From JACCWP01 sp963785115 (GTDB lineage Bacteria > Actinomycetota > Actinomycetes > Propionibacteriales > Nocardioidaceae), in contig CAWATY010000005.1 of the NCBI GenBank assembly GCA_963785115.1, positions 244,204 to 308,203 on the forward strand: 64,000 bases of DNA, given 5' to 3'. The notes under the pieces were generated by a model. It was not told the DNA's origin and did not search any database. It worked only from the letters and a program-made list of their open reading frames with translations. Position 1 is the stretch's first letter. Each line of letters starts with the position of its first letter. Shown here one piece after another: positions 44,088 to 51,771 of this stretch. The translations under genes were made by a program, and so were the position numbers.

Positions 44088-45491
44088 TCAGCCCCCGTAC
44101 ACCGTGCGGCCGTCGGCGCTGTCCTTGTCCAGCCGACGGGTCAGCCACAACCCCTCGAGCACCAGCTCGACCCCGGCCGCCACCTGGCCGGGCGAGACGC
44201 TGTCCTCCTCGACCCCGAGCCGGTCCAGCACGGTCGCCAGGCCGGGGACGCTGCCGAGCTGGTCGAGCAGCTCGCCCGCGGGCACGAGGACGCCGGTCTC
44301 GACCGTGTCGCCCTCGGCGAACCGCTCGGTGAAGCCGGCCAGGTCGGCACCGGACAGCCGGGCCCGGAACGTGGCTGCGACCGCCACCCGCAGCAGGTGG
44401 TCGAGCACCTCCTCCTCGCGGCCCTCCTCGCCCATCTCGAACTCGACCTTGCCGCGCAACGTCGGCACCACACCCGGCAGGTCGCCCACCCGGGCCACGG
44501 CGTGCTCCTCGCCGGTGAGTGCGGCGCGCCGCAGTGCCGAGCCGGCCGCAGCCTCGGCCGCGGCGACCGCGAGCCGGGCCGAGATGCCCGAGCGCTGGTC
44601 GACCGCCGACGACTCGCGCAGCTCGCGGGCGAAGCGGGCCAGCACCTCGAGCAGGTGCGCGGGGACCTCGGCGACGAGGTCGGCCTCCTGGGCCACCAGC
44701 GCGACCTCGTCGTCGACGTCGAGCGGGTAGTGGGTGCGGATCTCCGCGCCGAAGCGGTCCTTCAGCGGGGTGATGATGCGGCCGCGGTTGGTGTAGTCCT
44801 CCGGGTTCGCCGAGGCCAGCACCAGCAGGTCGAGCGGAAGCCGCAGCGTGTAGCCGCGGACCTGCACGTCGCGCTCCTCCAGCACGTTGAACAGCGCCAC
44901 CTGGATGCGCTCGGCGAGGTCGGGCAGCTCGTTGAGCCCGAGCACGCCACGGTTGGTCCGCGGCAGCAGCCCGTAGTGCACGGTCTCGGGGTCGCCCAGG
45001 GTGCGGCCCTCGGCCACCTTGACCGGGTCGACGTCGCCGATCAGGTCGCCGACGCTGGTGTCGGGCGTCGCCAGCTTCTCGCCGTAACGCTCGTCGCGGT
45101 GCCGCCACGCCACCGCCAGCTCGTCGCCGTGCTCGGCGGCCAGCCGCTGCCCGGTCACGCTGACCGGCGCGACCGGGTCGTCGAAGGTCTCGGTGCCGGC
45201 GACGTAGGGCTGCCACTCGTCCAGCAGTCCGACCACGGTGCGCATCAGCCGGGTCTTGCCCTGACCGCGCTCGCCGAGCAGCACCACGTCGTGGCCGGCG
45301 AGCAGCGCGCGTTCGAGATCGGGCCGCACCGTGTCGTCGAAGCCGACGATGCCCGGGAACGGGTCGGTGCCCGCGCGCAGCGCGGCCAGCAGGTTCGTAC
45401 GGATCTCGGCCTTCACGCTGCGGGGCTGGTAGCCGCTGGCCCGCAGCGCGCCGAGCGTGGTCGAGGGAGGGCGGGGGGATGCAGCCGTCAC
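44088..45491 (-). CDS. Magnesium-chelatase/MoxR-like AAA+ ATPase
   Basis: 467 residues. Walker A VVLLGERGQGKTRLMR (about residue 72). The Walker B position reads GVLGLNELPDLAERIQ, with Asn where most AAA+ proteins have Asp. Sensor 1 is VLASANPEDYTNRGR and the arginine-finger region is PLKDRFGAEIRTHYP. The C-terminal 170 residues form a lid and helical domain. The Asn at Walker B appears, from memory, to be usual for this sub-branch. It is the first gene of the AAA/VWA operon and is divergent (42 bp) from the esterase. It would use ATP to drive the VWA partner. Confidence 0.86.
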   Translation of the reverse strand: MTAASPRPPSTTLGALRASGYQPRSVKAEIRTNLLAALRAGTDPFPGIVGFDDTVRPDLERALLAGHDVVLLGERGQGKTRLMRTVVGLLDEWQPYVAGTETFDDPVAPVSVTGQRLAAEHGDELAVAWRHRDERYGEKLATPDTSVGDLIGDVDPVKVAEGRTLGDPETVHYGLLPRTNRGVLGLNELPDLAERIQVALFNVLEERDVQVRGYTLRLPLDLLVLASANPEDYTNRGRIITPLKDRFGAEIRTHYPLDVDDEVALVAQEADLVAEVPAHLLEVLARFARELRESSAVDQRSGISARLAVAAAEAAAGSALRRAALTGEEHAVARVGDLPGVVPTLRGKVEFEMGEEGREEEVLDHLLRVAVAATFRARLSGADLAGFTERFAEGDTVETGVLVPAGELLDQLGSVPGLATVLDRLGVEEDSVSPGQVAAGVELVLEGLWLTRRLDKDSADGRTVYGG

Positions 45492-45533
45492 ACCACGAAC
45501 CTACGTCGCCGGGCAACCCGTCACACTGACGGC

Positions 45534-46343
45534 GTGGACCCGACGATCACGAGGCGGCGGCTGCTCGTGGGCGGCGGGGGGCTCGCCGTCCTGGCCGCCG
45601 GTGGCGTGGCCGGGTGGGCTCTGATGCCCGGGCGATTCAAGCTCCTGCTGGGTCTCGGCCCCGACCCGTACATCCCGGACAGTCCCGAGGGGCAGGTCAG
45701 GCTGGAGACCGTCACGTCGCGTGCCCGCGGTCAGGACGTCGACCTCTTCACCGCGGTGCCGGCGGGCCACGGCGACGGCGCGGGGCTGCCGGTGGTGGTC
45801 GTGCTGCACGGCAGCAGCGCCACCGCCGCCGACTTCCAGCCGTACGGCCTGGCCCGCTTCGTCACCGCCGCGGTCGAGCGTGGCGCCCCGCCGTTCGTGC
45901 TGGCCGGCGCCGACGGGGGGCAGAACTCCTGGGAGCCGGCGGGCGACGACGACGCTCAGGCCATGGTGATCGACGAACTCCCGCGCTGGCTGGCCGACCG
46001 GGGCTTCGACGCCGAGCGGCGGGTGCTCTGGGGCTGGTCGATGGGTGGCTACGGAGCGCTGCGCATCGCCGAGGTGGAGCCCGGTTGGGCCGCCGCGGTG
46101 GCGGCCTTCAGTCCCGCGGTCGACGCCGGCGACGCGGTGTTCGACGGGGTGGACGCGCTCGCGCCGACCCCGCTGGGGATCTGGTGCGGCGACGACGACT
46201 CGTTCCGCCCCGCCGTCGAGGAGCTGTTGGACGTGCTGCCGGTCGAGCCCGAGCTGGTCAGCCTCGGCGATGGCGCGCACACGCGGGTCTACTGGAACGA
46301 CCACACCCTCGAGGCGATGGACTGGGTCGCCGGCCATCTGTGA
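45534..46343 (+). CDS. Alpha/beta-hydrolase (esterase-like), predicted Tat export
   Basis: 269 residues. The N-terminus TITRRRLLVGGGGLAVLAAGG is a twin-arginine-like signal with a hydrophobic core. The catalytic Ser lies in VLWGWSMGGYGALRIAE (GxSxG), the oxyanion region is VVVVLHGSSATAADF, and GDGAHTRVYWNDH supplies the His. Residues GIWCGDDDSF hold the likely Asp. The fold resembles D-family esterases and antigen-85-like proteins. The substrate is unknown. The stop TGA lies in a 12-bp repeat (46338-46359). Confidence 0.8.
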   Translation: MDPTITRRRLLVGGGGLAVLAAGGVAGWALMPGRFKLLLGLGPDPYIPDSPEGQVRLETVTSRARGQDVDLFTAVPAGHGDGAGLPVVVVLHGSSATAADFQPYGLARFVTAAVERGAPPFVLAGADGGQNSWEPAGDDDAQAMVIDELPRWLADRGFDAERRVLWGWSMGGYGALRIAEVEPGWAAAVAAFSPAVDAGDAVFDGVDALAPTPLGIWCGDDDSFRPAVEELLDVLPVEPELVSLGDGAHTRVYWNDHTLEAMDWVAGHL

Positions 46344-46359
46344 CGTCAGCTGTGACGTC
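46338..46359. repeat. 12-bp period direct repeat across a stop codon
   Basis: CTGTGACGTC occurs at 46338-46347 and 46350-46359. The first copy contains the TGA stop (46341-46343) of the esterase gene. Because the period is 12, the second TGA is in the same frame. Confidence 0.75.
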
Positions 46360-46426
46360 TGGCGACACCCTTCGGGTCACGTACGGGGGGATGGCGTCGG
46401 CTGACGAGCAGTGCCAGGGTGACGGC

Positions 46427-47623
46427 ATGCGTACCTCACGTGCCCTGTCCGTGATCGCAGTCACCGCTCTGGCCGCCGGCCTCGCGACGGTGCCTCCCGG
46501 GTCGGCCGCGACCGCCGGGGCCTCGGTGGCTGCCCCCACAACCGGGGCCGCGTCGTTCGAGTCCGCCGACGAACGCGCCCCCCGGCCGCGGTTGTCGGTG
46601 CACGTGCTCAAGAGCGGGCTGGACATCCCGTGGGACATCACCTTCCTGCCCGGCGGCGGGATGCTGTACACCCAGCGGGACCGGCTGGCGATCCGCTACC
46701 ACGGGCCGAAGGGCGCCGACCGGCCGGTGCACATCGTCACCACGGGCATGTTCCACGCCGACGAGACCGGCCTGATGTCGATCCTCGCCGTCCGCGACTT
46801 CAGGAAGTCGCGCCAGTTCCTCACCTGCCACGGCGCCAAGGCCCCGGGCGGGCACGAGGTGCGTGTGGTGCTGTGGAAGCTGAAGAAGAACTTCAAGCGC
46901 GCGCACCGGGTGCGACAGGTGGTCAAGAACCTGCCGTCGACCTCGGGGCGGCACGGCGGCTGCCGGCTGCGGTTCGGGCCGGAGGGTGCGCTGTACGTCG
47001 GGACCGGTGACGCCGCCCAGACCAAGAACCCGCAGAGCCTGAAGTCCGGTGGCGGCAAGGTGCTGCGGGTGCAGCCCAAGACCGGCAAGCCGTGGCCGGG
47101 CAACCCGTTCATCCACGCCGACCACCCGATGAAGCGCAAGATCTACACCTACGGACACCGCAACGTGCAGGGGCTGGCGCTGCGACCGCACGGGGGCATG
47201 TGGTCGGTCGAGCACGGCACCTACCGCGACGACGAGGTCAACCGGCTGCGCAAGGGCGGCAACTACGGCTGGAGGCCGGGACCGGGGTACGACGAGTCGC
47301 CGCCGATGACGAACTACTCGCTGCCCGGCAAGCAGATCGGGGCCCGCTGGAAGTCCGGCAACCCGACGATCGCGCCGTCGGGTGCGGTCTGGCTGCGCGG
47401 CAAGAAGTGGGGCGTCTGGCAGGGCTGCCTGGCCATGGCCGTGCTCGGCCACACCCAGCTGCGGATCCTCAAGTTCAACAAGAAGGGGAAGTTCCTCCGG
47501 GGCTGGATCCCGCTCAAGGGCAACCGGCTCCGCACCGCGGTGCTCGGCCCGGACCACAACCTCTACCTGACCACCTCCAACGGCGGGAACGACAAGATCC
47601 TCAAGGTGGTCCCGCACAGATAG
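46427..47623 (+). CDS. Secreted PQQ-dependent sugar dehydrogenase-family protein (basic paralogue)
   Basis: 398 residues. Signal peptide ALSVIAVTALAAGLATV with AATAGA, then a six-bladed propeller of the glucose/sorbosone dehydrogenase (GSDH) family: IPWDITFLPGGGMLYTQR, STSGRHGGCRLRFGPEGALY, GHRNVQGLALRPHGGMW and EHGTYRDDEVNRLRKGGNYG. The chain is unusually rich in Lys and Arg (KKNFKRAH, MKRKIY, RGKKWG). PQQ binding is a family inference; PQQ biosynthesis genes are not in the window. A close paralogue follows 92 nt downstream. The stop lies in a direct-repeat cluster. Confidence 0.82.
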   Translation: MRTSRALSVIAVTALAAGLATVPPGSAATAGASVAAPTTGAASFESADERAPRPRLSVHVLKSGLDIPWDITFLPGGGMLYTQRDRLAIRYHGPKGADRPVHIVTTGMFHADETGLMSILAVRDFRKSRQFLTCHGAKAPGGHEVRVVLWKLKKNFKRAHRVRQVVKNLPSTSGRHGGCRLRFGPEGALYVGTGDAAQTKNPQSLKSGGGKVLRVQPKTGKPWPGNPFIHADHPMKRKIYTYGHRNVQGLALRPHGGMWSVEHGTYRDDEVNRLRKGGNYGWRPGPGYDESPPMTNYSLPGKQIGARWKSGNPTIAPSGAVWLRGKKWGVWQGCLAMAVLGHTQLRILKFNKKGKFLRGWIPLKGNRLRTAVLGPDHNLYLTTSNGGNDKILKVVPHR

Positions 47624-47668
47624 CCCGTCGAAATAGCGGAGCCCGGCGAAACAGCCCGTCGAAATAGC
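47622..47668. repeat. Direct-repeat cluster across the stop of the first sugar dehydrogenase
   Basis: AGCCCGTCGAAATAGC occurs at 47622-47637 and 47653-47668, with the diverged AGCCCGGCGAAACAG (47640-47654) between. The TAG stop (47621-47623) touches the first copy, and each full copy carries another TAG. Confidence 0.8.
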
Positions 47669-47715
47669 AGCGTCCAACCACCCCACACCGGCCGGGAGCG
47701 TGTGACCCTGGACGG

Positions 47716-48885
47716 ATGGTGACCCCACGGTTCCTCGTCGCGACCTCCGCCTGTGCCCTGCTGCTGACGGGCGCCACCGCGGCCCCCGGCGCCGCGGCGC
47801 CGGTGGGGTCGGGGACCGCACGCGGCGAAGTGCCGACGCTCGACGTGCAGACGGTGCGCGGCGGGCTGTCGGTCCCGTGGGACCTGACGTTCCTGCCGAA
47901 CGGGTCCTTTCTCTACACCCAGCGCTCCCAGTTGTCGGTGCGGCTGCACCGCGCAGACGGCAGCGACTCCAGAGTGGCGATCGACAACAGCACCATGTGG
48001 ACGTCGGGCGAGACCGGGCTGATGTCGATCCTGGCTGCCCCCACCTTCGCCGACAGCCGGTTGTTCTGGACCTGCCAGGGGGCGGAGACCGGCGTGCCGG
48101 GAGAGCACCAGGTGCAGGTCTCGCTCTGGCGGCTGGGCCCGGCGGGGCGTGCCGCCGAGCGGGTGCGCAACGTCGTCAACGGCCTGCCCTCGACGAGCGG
48201 TCGGCACGGCGGGTGCCGGTTGCGGTTCGGTGCCGAGGGCGCGCTGTACGTCGGGACGGGCGACGCCGCCACGACGGAGAACCCGCAGAGCCTCACCTCC
48301 GGCGGCGGCAAGGTGCTGCGAGTCGTCCCGCGCACGGGCGCGGGCTGGCCGGCCAACCGCTGGGCGGACGCGCGCAACGTGATGAAGCAGCGGATCTACA
48401 CCTACGGGCATCGCAACGTGCAGGGGCTCGCGCTGCGCGCCGACGGCGTGATGTGGTCGGTCGAGCACGGCACCTACCGCGACGACGAGGTCAACCAGCT
48501 GCGCAACGGTGGCAACTACGGATGGCAGCCCGGGCCGGGCTACGACGAGACACCGCCGATGACCGACTTCTCCCTTCCTGGCAAGCAGATCGCGGCCCGC
48601 TGGAGCTCGGGTGACCCGACCATCGCCACGTCTGGTGCGGTGTGGCTGCACGGCGCCGAGTGGGGCGTCTGGAACGGTGCGCTCGCGGTCTGCACGCTCA
48701 AGGACCACTCGCTGCGGATCATGCAGTTCGAGGCCGATGGCGACTTCGTGCAGATGTGGACGCCTGCCCTGCTGGACGGACCCGACCGGCTGCGTACGCC
48801 CGTCCTCGGACCCGACGGCGCGCTGTACGTGACGACCTCGTCGGACAGCGGGTCCCGGATCCTGCGGGTCGTCCCCTCCGGCTGA
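47716..48885 (+). CDS. Secreted PQQ-dependent sugar dehydrogenase-family protein (neutral paralogue)
   Basis: 389 residues. Signal peptide LVATSACALLLTGATAAPG, then the same blades as the upstream gene: VPWDLTFLPNGSFLYTQR, ETGLMSILA, STSGRHGGCRLRFGAEGALY, IYTYGHRNVQGLALRADG and EHGTYRDDEVNQLRNGGNYG. The two share most residues in these stretches and clearly arose by tandem duplication. This copy lacks the Lys/Arg enrichment and ends SDSGSRILRVVPSG. Probable extracellular soluble dehydrogenase or a propeller without enzymatic activity; the sugar is unknown. Confidence 0.82.
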   Translation: MVTPRFLVATSACALLLTGATAAPGAAAPVGSGTARGEVPTLDVQTVRGGLSVPWDLTFLPNGSFLYTQRSQLSVRLHRADGSDSRVAIDNSTMWTSGETGLMSILAAPTFADSRLFWTCQGAETGVPGEHQVQVSLWRLGPAGRAAERVRNVVNGLPSTSGRHGGCRLRFGAEGALYVGTGDAATTENPQSLTSGGGKVLRVVPRTGAGWPANRWADARNVMKQRIYTYGHRNVQGLALRADGVMWSVEHGTYRDDEVNQLRNGGNYGWQPGPGYDETPPMTDFSLPGKQIAARWSSGDPTIATSGAVWLHGAEWGVWNGALAVCTLKDHSLRIMQFEADGDFVQMWTPALLDGPDRLRTPVLGPDGALYVTTSSDSGSRILRVVPSG

Positions 48886-48938
48886 GCACCTAGGCTGACC
48901 GGGCCGTTCGCCCGGTCGGTCCAGCCCTGGAGGTCTCC

Positions 48939-49730
48939 GTGCCACACGTCACCGGACGCTTCACCGGACGCTTCAAGGGACGCTTCAACGGACGCACAGC
49001 CGTCGTCACGGGGGGCGCGCGCGGGATCGGTGCCGCGACTGCGGCCCGGCTGGCCGACGAGGGTGCGGTCGTCGCCGTGCTCGACCTCGACGAGGCACAG
49101 GCAGCGGCAACCGCGGTCGACCTGCCGGGGTCAGGCTCACTCGGCATCGGCTGCGACGTCACCGATCCCGGCTCGGTCGACGCCGCCGTGCAGCGGGTGG
49201 CCGACGAGCTCGGCGGGCCCCACGTGCTGGTCAACAACGCCGGCATCACCCGCGACAACCTGCTGTTCAAGATGACGCCCGACGACTGGGACGCCGTGAT
49301 CGGCGTGCACCTGCGCGGGGCGTTCCTGGTCACCCGTGCGGCGCAGCGCCACATGGTCGAGCAGCGCTACGGCCGGGTGGTCAGCCTGTCCAGCGTCTCG
49401 GCGCTCGGCAACCGGGGGCAGGCCAACTACTCGACCGCCAAGATGGGCCTGCAGGGGCTCACCCGCACGCTCGCGATCGAGCTGGGGCCGTACGGCATCA
49501 CCGCCAACGCCGTCGCGCCCGGCTTCGTCGTCACCGACATGACCGACGACACAGCGCGCCGGGTGGGCGTCACCCCCGAGGAGCTGCAGGAGCAGACCGC
49601 CGCAGTGACCCCGGTGCGCAGGGTGGGGCAGCCGGCGGACATCGCCATGGCGATCTGCTTCCTCGCCAGCGAGGAGGCCGGTTTCGTCACCGGCCAGACG
49701 CTGTACGTCGACGGTGGTCGCAGGCTGTAG
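48939..49730 (+). CDS. FabG-like short-chain dehydrogenase/reductase
   Basis: 263 residues. The Rossmann motif TGGARGIGAA lies near residue 25, NNAG follows, catalytic Ser is in VVSLSSVSALGN, and YSTAKMGLQ gives Tyr and Lys. The C-terminus FLASEEAGFVTGQTLYVDGG is typical of 3-oxoacyl-ACP reductases. NADPH-dependent carbonyl reduction; fatty acid or polyketide-type substrates are plausible, but no fab genes are adjacent. GTG 48939 has TGGAGGTCTCC upstream. Codons 4-19 are a 12-bp tandem repeat encoding TGRF/TGRF/KGRF/NGR, an odd N-terminal extension not found in FabG. The stop is also repeated. Confidence 0.88.
   Translation: MPHVTGRFTGRFKGRFNGRTAVVTGGARGIGAATAARLADEGAVVAVLDLDEAQAAATAVDLPGSGSLGIGCDVTDPGSVDAAVQRVADELGGPHVLVNNAGITRDNLLFKMTPDDWDAVIGVHLRGAFLVTRAAQRHMVEQRYGRVVSLSSVSALGNRGQANYSTAKMGLQGLTRTLAIELGPYGITANAVAPGFVVTDMTDDTARRVGVTPEELQEQTAAVTPVRRVGQPADIAMAICFLASEEAGFVTGQTLYVDGGRRL
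48949..48994. repeat. In-frame 12-bp tandem repeat at the start of the FabG-like gene
   Basis: ACCGGACGCTTC is present twice, then AAGGGACGCTTC and AACGGACGC. The encoded repeat is (T/K/N)-G-R-F. Differences lie in the first codon only. Confidence 0.85.
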
Positions 49731-49775
49731 TCCCAGGCTGTAGTCGCCGCGTCTGTAGTCACTGCGTGTAGTCAT
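49721..49775. repeat. Repeated CTGTAGTC units across a stop codon
   Basis: CAGGCTGTAGTCC (49721-49733) and CAGGCTGTAGTCG (49734-49746) are followed by two looser copies, TCTGTAGTC and GTGTAGTC, to about 49775. The first TAG (49728-49730) is the FabG-like stop. The 13-bp period places the second TAG in another frame. Confidence 0.8.
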
Positions 49776-49940
49776 CCCGCGTTCGTACCGCCCGCCGACC
49801 GACCGACTGGCCGACCAGACCCGGACAAGTGATCCACACCATGTCAGCCCGGCTTGGCATCCGACGCCGATTGTGCGTACGGTCGGCCGAGTTTGCGGAG
49901 ACGACCTGGTCGCCGCCCTCGACAACTGAATAGACACGCG

Positions 49941-50147
49941 CTTCGACGCCGAGTCCTGCCCCGGGAGCCGCGTGTCCGTCATGACGTCGACATGTCGTCT
50001 CGGGCAGGAGCGGGGGACCCACCGACGGTCCACCGTCACCGTGCGGACGGCCCACCAGGCCGGTCGTACTTGGGGTGAAGCCGCGCACTCTCGCGGCCGG
50101 GCACCTTCTCGCCCGAACCCGACAGCTCACCTCGCAGGCGTGAGAAG
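49941..50147 (+). promoter_or_regulatory. ydaO/yuaA-type cyclic di-AMP riboswitch
   Basis: The leader of the NlpC/P60 gene has the conserved core of the ydaO class: GCGGGGGACCCA (50010-50021), TTGGGGTGAA (50070-50079), and CCCGAACCCGACAGCTCACC followed by TCGCAGGCG (50112-50140). P1 pairs CTTCGACGCC (49941-49950) with GGCGTGAGAAG (50137-50147). The next helix pairs TCCTGCCC (49954-49961) with GGGCAGGA (50002-50009). In actinobacteria this class precedes wall hydrolases of the Rpf and NlpC/P60 types and lowers expression when c-di-AMP is high. The rest of the gene-free stretch 49731-50159 shows only the stop-codon repeat and a presumed promoter that I could not place. Confidence 0.9.
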
Positions 50148-50159
50148 GAAGAAACCATC

Positions 50160-50657
50160 GTGTCTGCGTTCCTTCATGCGCGGCGCCTCCTGGTGCTGCC
50201 CCTGCTCGCGTTCCTGCTGGCGGCAGCTCTGGTCGCCGCTTCGGTGGCGACGGCACCCGGTGCCGACGCCGCCACCAAGCGCGAGAAGAAGATCCACAAG
50301 GCCGTTCACATCGCCCGCAACCAGGTCGGTGACCCCTACTCCTACGGCGCCGAGGGCCCCAACGCCTTCGACTGCTCGGGCCTGACCTCGTTCGCCTACA
50401 AGAAGGCGGGGCTGTATCTGCCGCGCTCGTCCGACGGGCAGTACCGCTTCCTGCGGGGCATCCGCAAGGAGAACCTCAAGAAGGGCGACCTGATGGCGCT
50501 GCACGGCAGTGGCGGCGTCTACCACGTCGGGCTCTTCGTCGGCTGGCGCGACGGCCGGCGGCTGATCCTGCACGCGCCCAACTCGGGCAGCCGGGTGCAC
50601 GTCCAGAAGATGTGGACCGGCAAGTGGTGGGCGGCGACCGCCCGCCCGAAGAACTGA
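50160..50657 (+). CDS. Secreted NlpC/P60 cell-wall hydrolase
   Basis: 165 residues from GTG 50160, with GAAGGAAG upstream. Signal peptide VLPLLAFLLAAALVAASVA. The catalytic Cys lies in NAFDCSGLTSFAYKKAG, His in VYHVGLFVGW and the third residue in LILHAPNSG, giving a complete Cys-His-His triad. It is a bare catalytic domain without SH3 or LysM modules. Such enzymes cut D-glutamyl-mesoDAP bonds in peptidoglycan. Expression is expected to be governed by the c-di-AMP riboswitch just upstream, so it may take part in wall remodelling on osmotic change or resuscitation. A strong hairpin follows. Confidence 0.92.
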   Translation: MSAFLHARRLLVLPLLAFLLAAALVAASVATAPGADAATKREKKIHKAVHIARNQVGDPYSYGAEGPNAFDCSGLTSFAYKKAGLYLPRSSDGQYRFLRGIRKENLKKGDLMALHGSGGVYHVGLFVGWRDGRRLILHAPNSGSRVHVQKMWTGKWWAATARPKN

Positions 50658-50696
50658 CCAAGTCAAATACGGTCGATCGACATTCGACCCCGACAC

Positions 50697-50733
50697 GACG
50701 GTGGGTCGCCGCCCTGGGCGGCGACCCACCGTC
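50697..50733 (+). terminator. Very stable hairpin after the NlpC/P60 gene
   Basis: A perfect 17-bp stem with a 3-nt CTG loop: one arm is 50697-50713 (GACGGTGGGTCGCCGCC), the other 50717-50733. No U-tract. It lies 40 nt after the hydrolase stop and only 12 nt before the next start, so it probably ends the riboswitch transcript. Confidence 0.8.
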
Positions 50734-50745
50734 ACACTGGAGACC

Positions 50746-51771
50746 ATGACTGACGTGCGCCGCCCTGTCCTCCGCCTGCCCCGCGTCCGCCGCCTGGTGG
50801 CCGTCGTCGGCACGGTGGGTCTGCTCACCGGCCTCGCCGCCTGCGGCGCCGACGACGACAGTCCGGACGACGCCAGCGACGACCAGAGCCGCGCGGGCGG
50901 CAGCGCCGCGCTGACCTGGCCGCTCACCGGCCAGCCTGTCGACGGCGACCTGCCCGACCACCCGGTGATCGTGGTCAAGATCGACAACTCCAGCAGCTCG
51001 GCGCCGCAGATCGGTCTCGACGACGCCGACCTCATCACCGAGGAGCTGGTCGAGGGCGGCTCTACCCGGCTCGCGGTCTTCTACCACTCGCAGCTGCCCG
51101 ACCTCACCGGTCCGGTGCGGTCGATGCGCGCGAGCGACATCGGCATCGTCAAGCCCGCCGACGCGGTGCTGGTCGCCTCGGGCGGCGCCGGGCCGACCCG
51201 GGCACGCATCGACGGTGCGGGGATCACGACCTTCCTGGAGGGCGCCGAGGGCTACGAGCGCGCCACCGACCGGTCTGCCCCGTACAACCTGATGATGCAG
51301 CTGCCCGACCTGGCCGACACCCTCGAGGCGGGCGACCCGCCGCCGCCGTACCTGTCGTTCGGCGACGCACCCGGCGGCGGCAAGCCGGCCGAGGCGTTCG
51401 ACGTGGCCTTCTCGGGCGGCCACACGACCTCGTGGAAGTACGAGAAGGGCACCGGCTACACCCGGCCGGGCAGCTTCGCCGAGCCGGGCGCCGACTTCGT
51501 GGCCGACTCCGTGCTGGTGCTGCGCGTGAAGGTCGGCGACGCCGGCTACACCGACCCCGCGGGCAACCCGGTGCCGGAGACCATCTACGAGGGCACCGGC
51601 AAAGCGATGCTGTTCCACGACGGTCAGGTCGTCGACGGCACATGGTCCAAGGACGACCTGAAGGCTCCGCTCGAGCTGGAGACCGCATCGGGCGACGAGC
51701 TGAACGTCCCGGCGGGAAACACCTGGATCGAGCTGGTCCCCATCGACGGTGGCGACGTCACCCTGAAGTGA
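50746..51771 (+). CDS. DUF3048 (YerB-like) lipoprotein
   Basis: 341 residues. The signal ends in a lipobox, GLAACGADD (Cys near 29), so it is anchored outside the membrane. The DUF3048 core has HPVIVVKIDNSSSSAPQIGL, ITEELVEGGSTRLAVFYHS and GPVRSMRASDIGI, and the C-terminal part LELETASGDELNVPAGNTWIELVP closes the fold. The family is widespread in Gram-positives with no assigned activity; an extracellular binding role is plausible. The start is 12 nt after a 17-bp hairpin. The stop precedes a 12-bp tandem repeat containing the stop of the convergent TetR gene. Confidence 0.85.
   Translation: MTDVRRPVLRLPRVRRLVAVVGTVGLLTGLAACGADDDSPDDASDDQSRAGGSAALTWPLTGQPVDGDLPDHPVIVVKIDNSSSSAPQIGLDDADLITEELVEGGSTRLAVFYHSQLPDLTGPVRSMRASDIGIVKPADAVLVASGGAGPTRARIDGAGITTFLEGAEGYERATDRSAPYNLMMQLPDLADTLEAGDPPPPYLSFGDAPGGGKPAEAFDVAFSGGHTTSWKYEKGTGYTRPGSFAEPGADFVADSVLVLRVKVGDAGYTDPAGNPVPETIYEGTGKAMLFHDGQVVDGTWSKDDLKAPLELETASGDELNVPAGNTWIELVPIDGGDVTLK

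Noticed and set aside
43594..45516. Minus-strand open frame of 640 codons overlapping the AAA and VWA genes
   Set aside because: Out of frame with the AAA/VWA pair; Arg/Ala-rich low-complexity protein with no motif.
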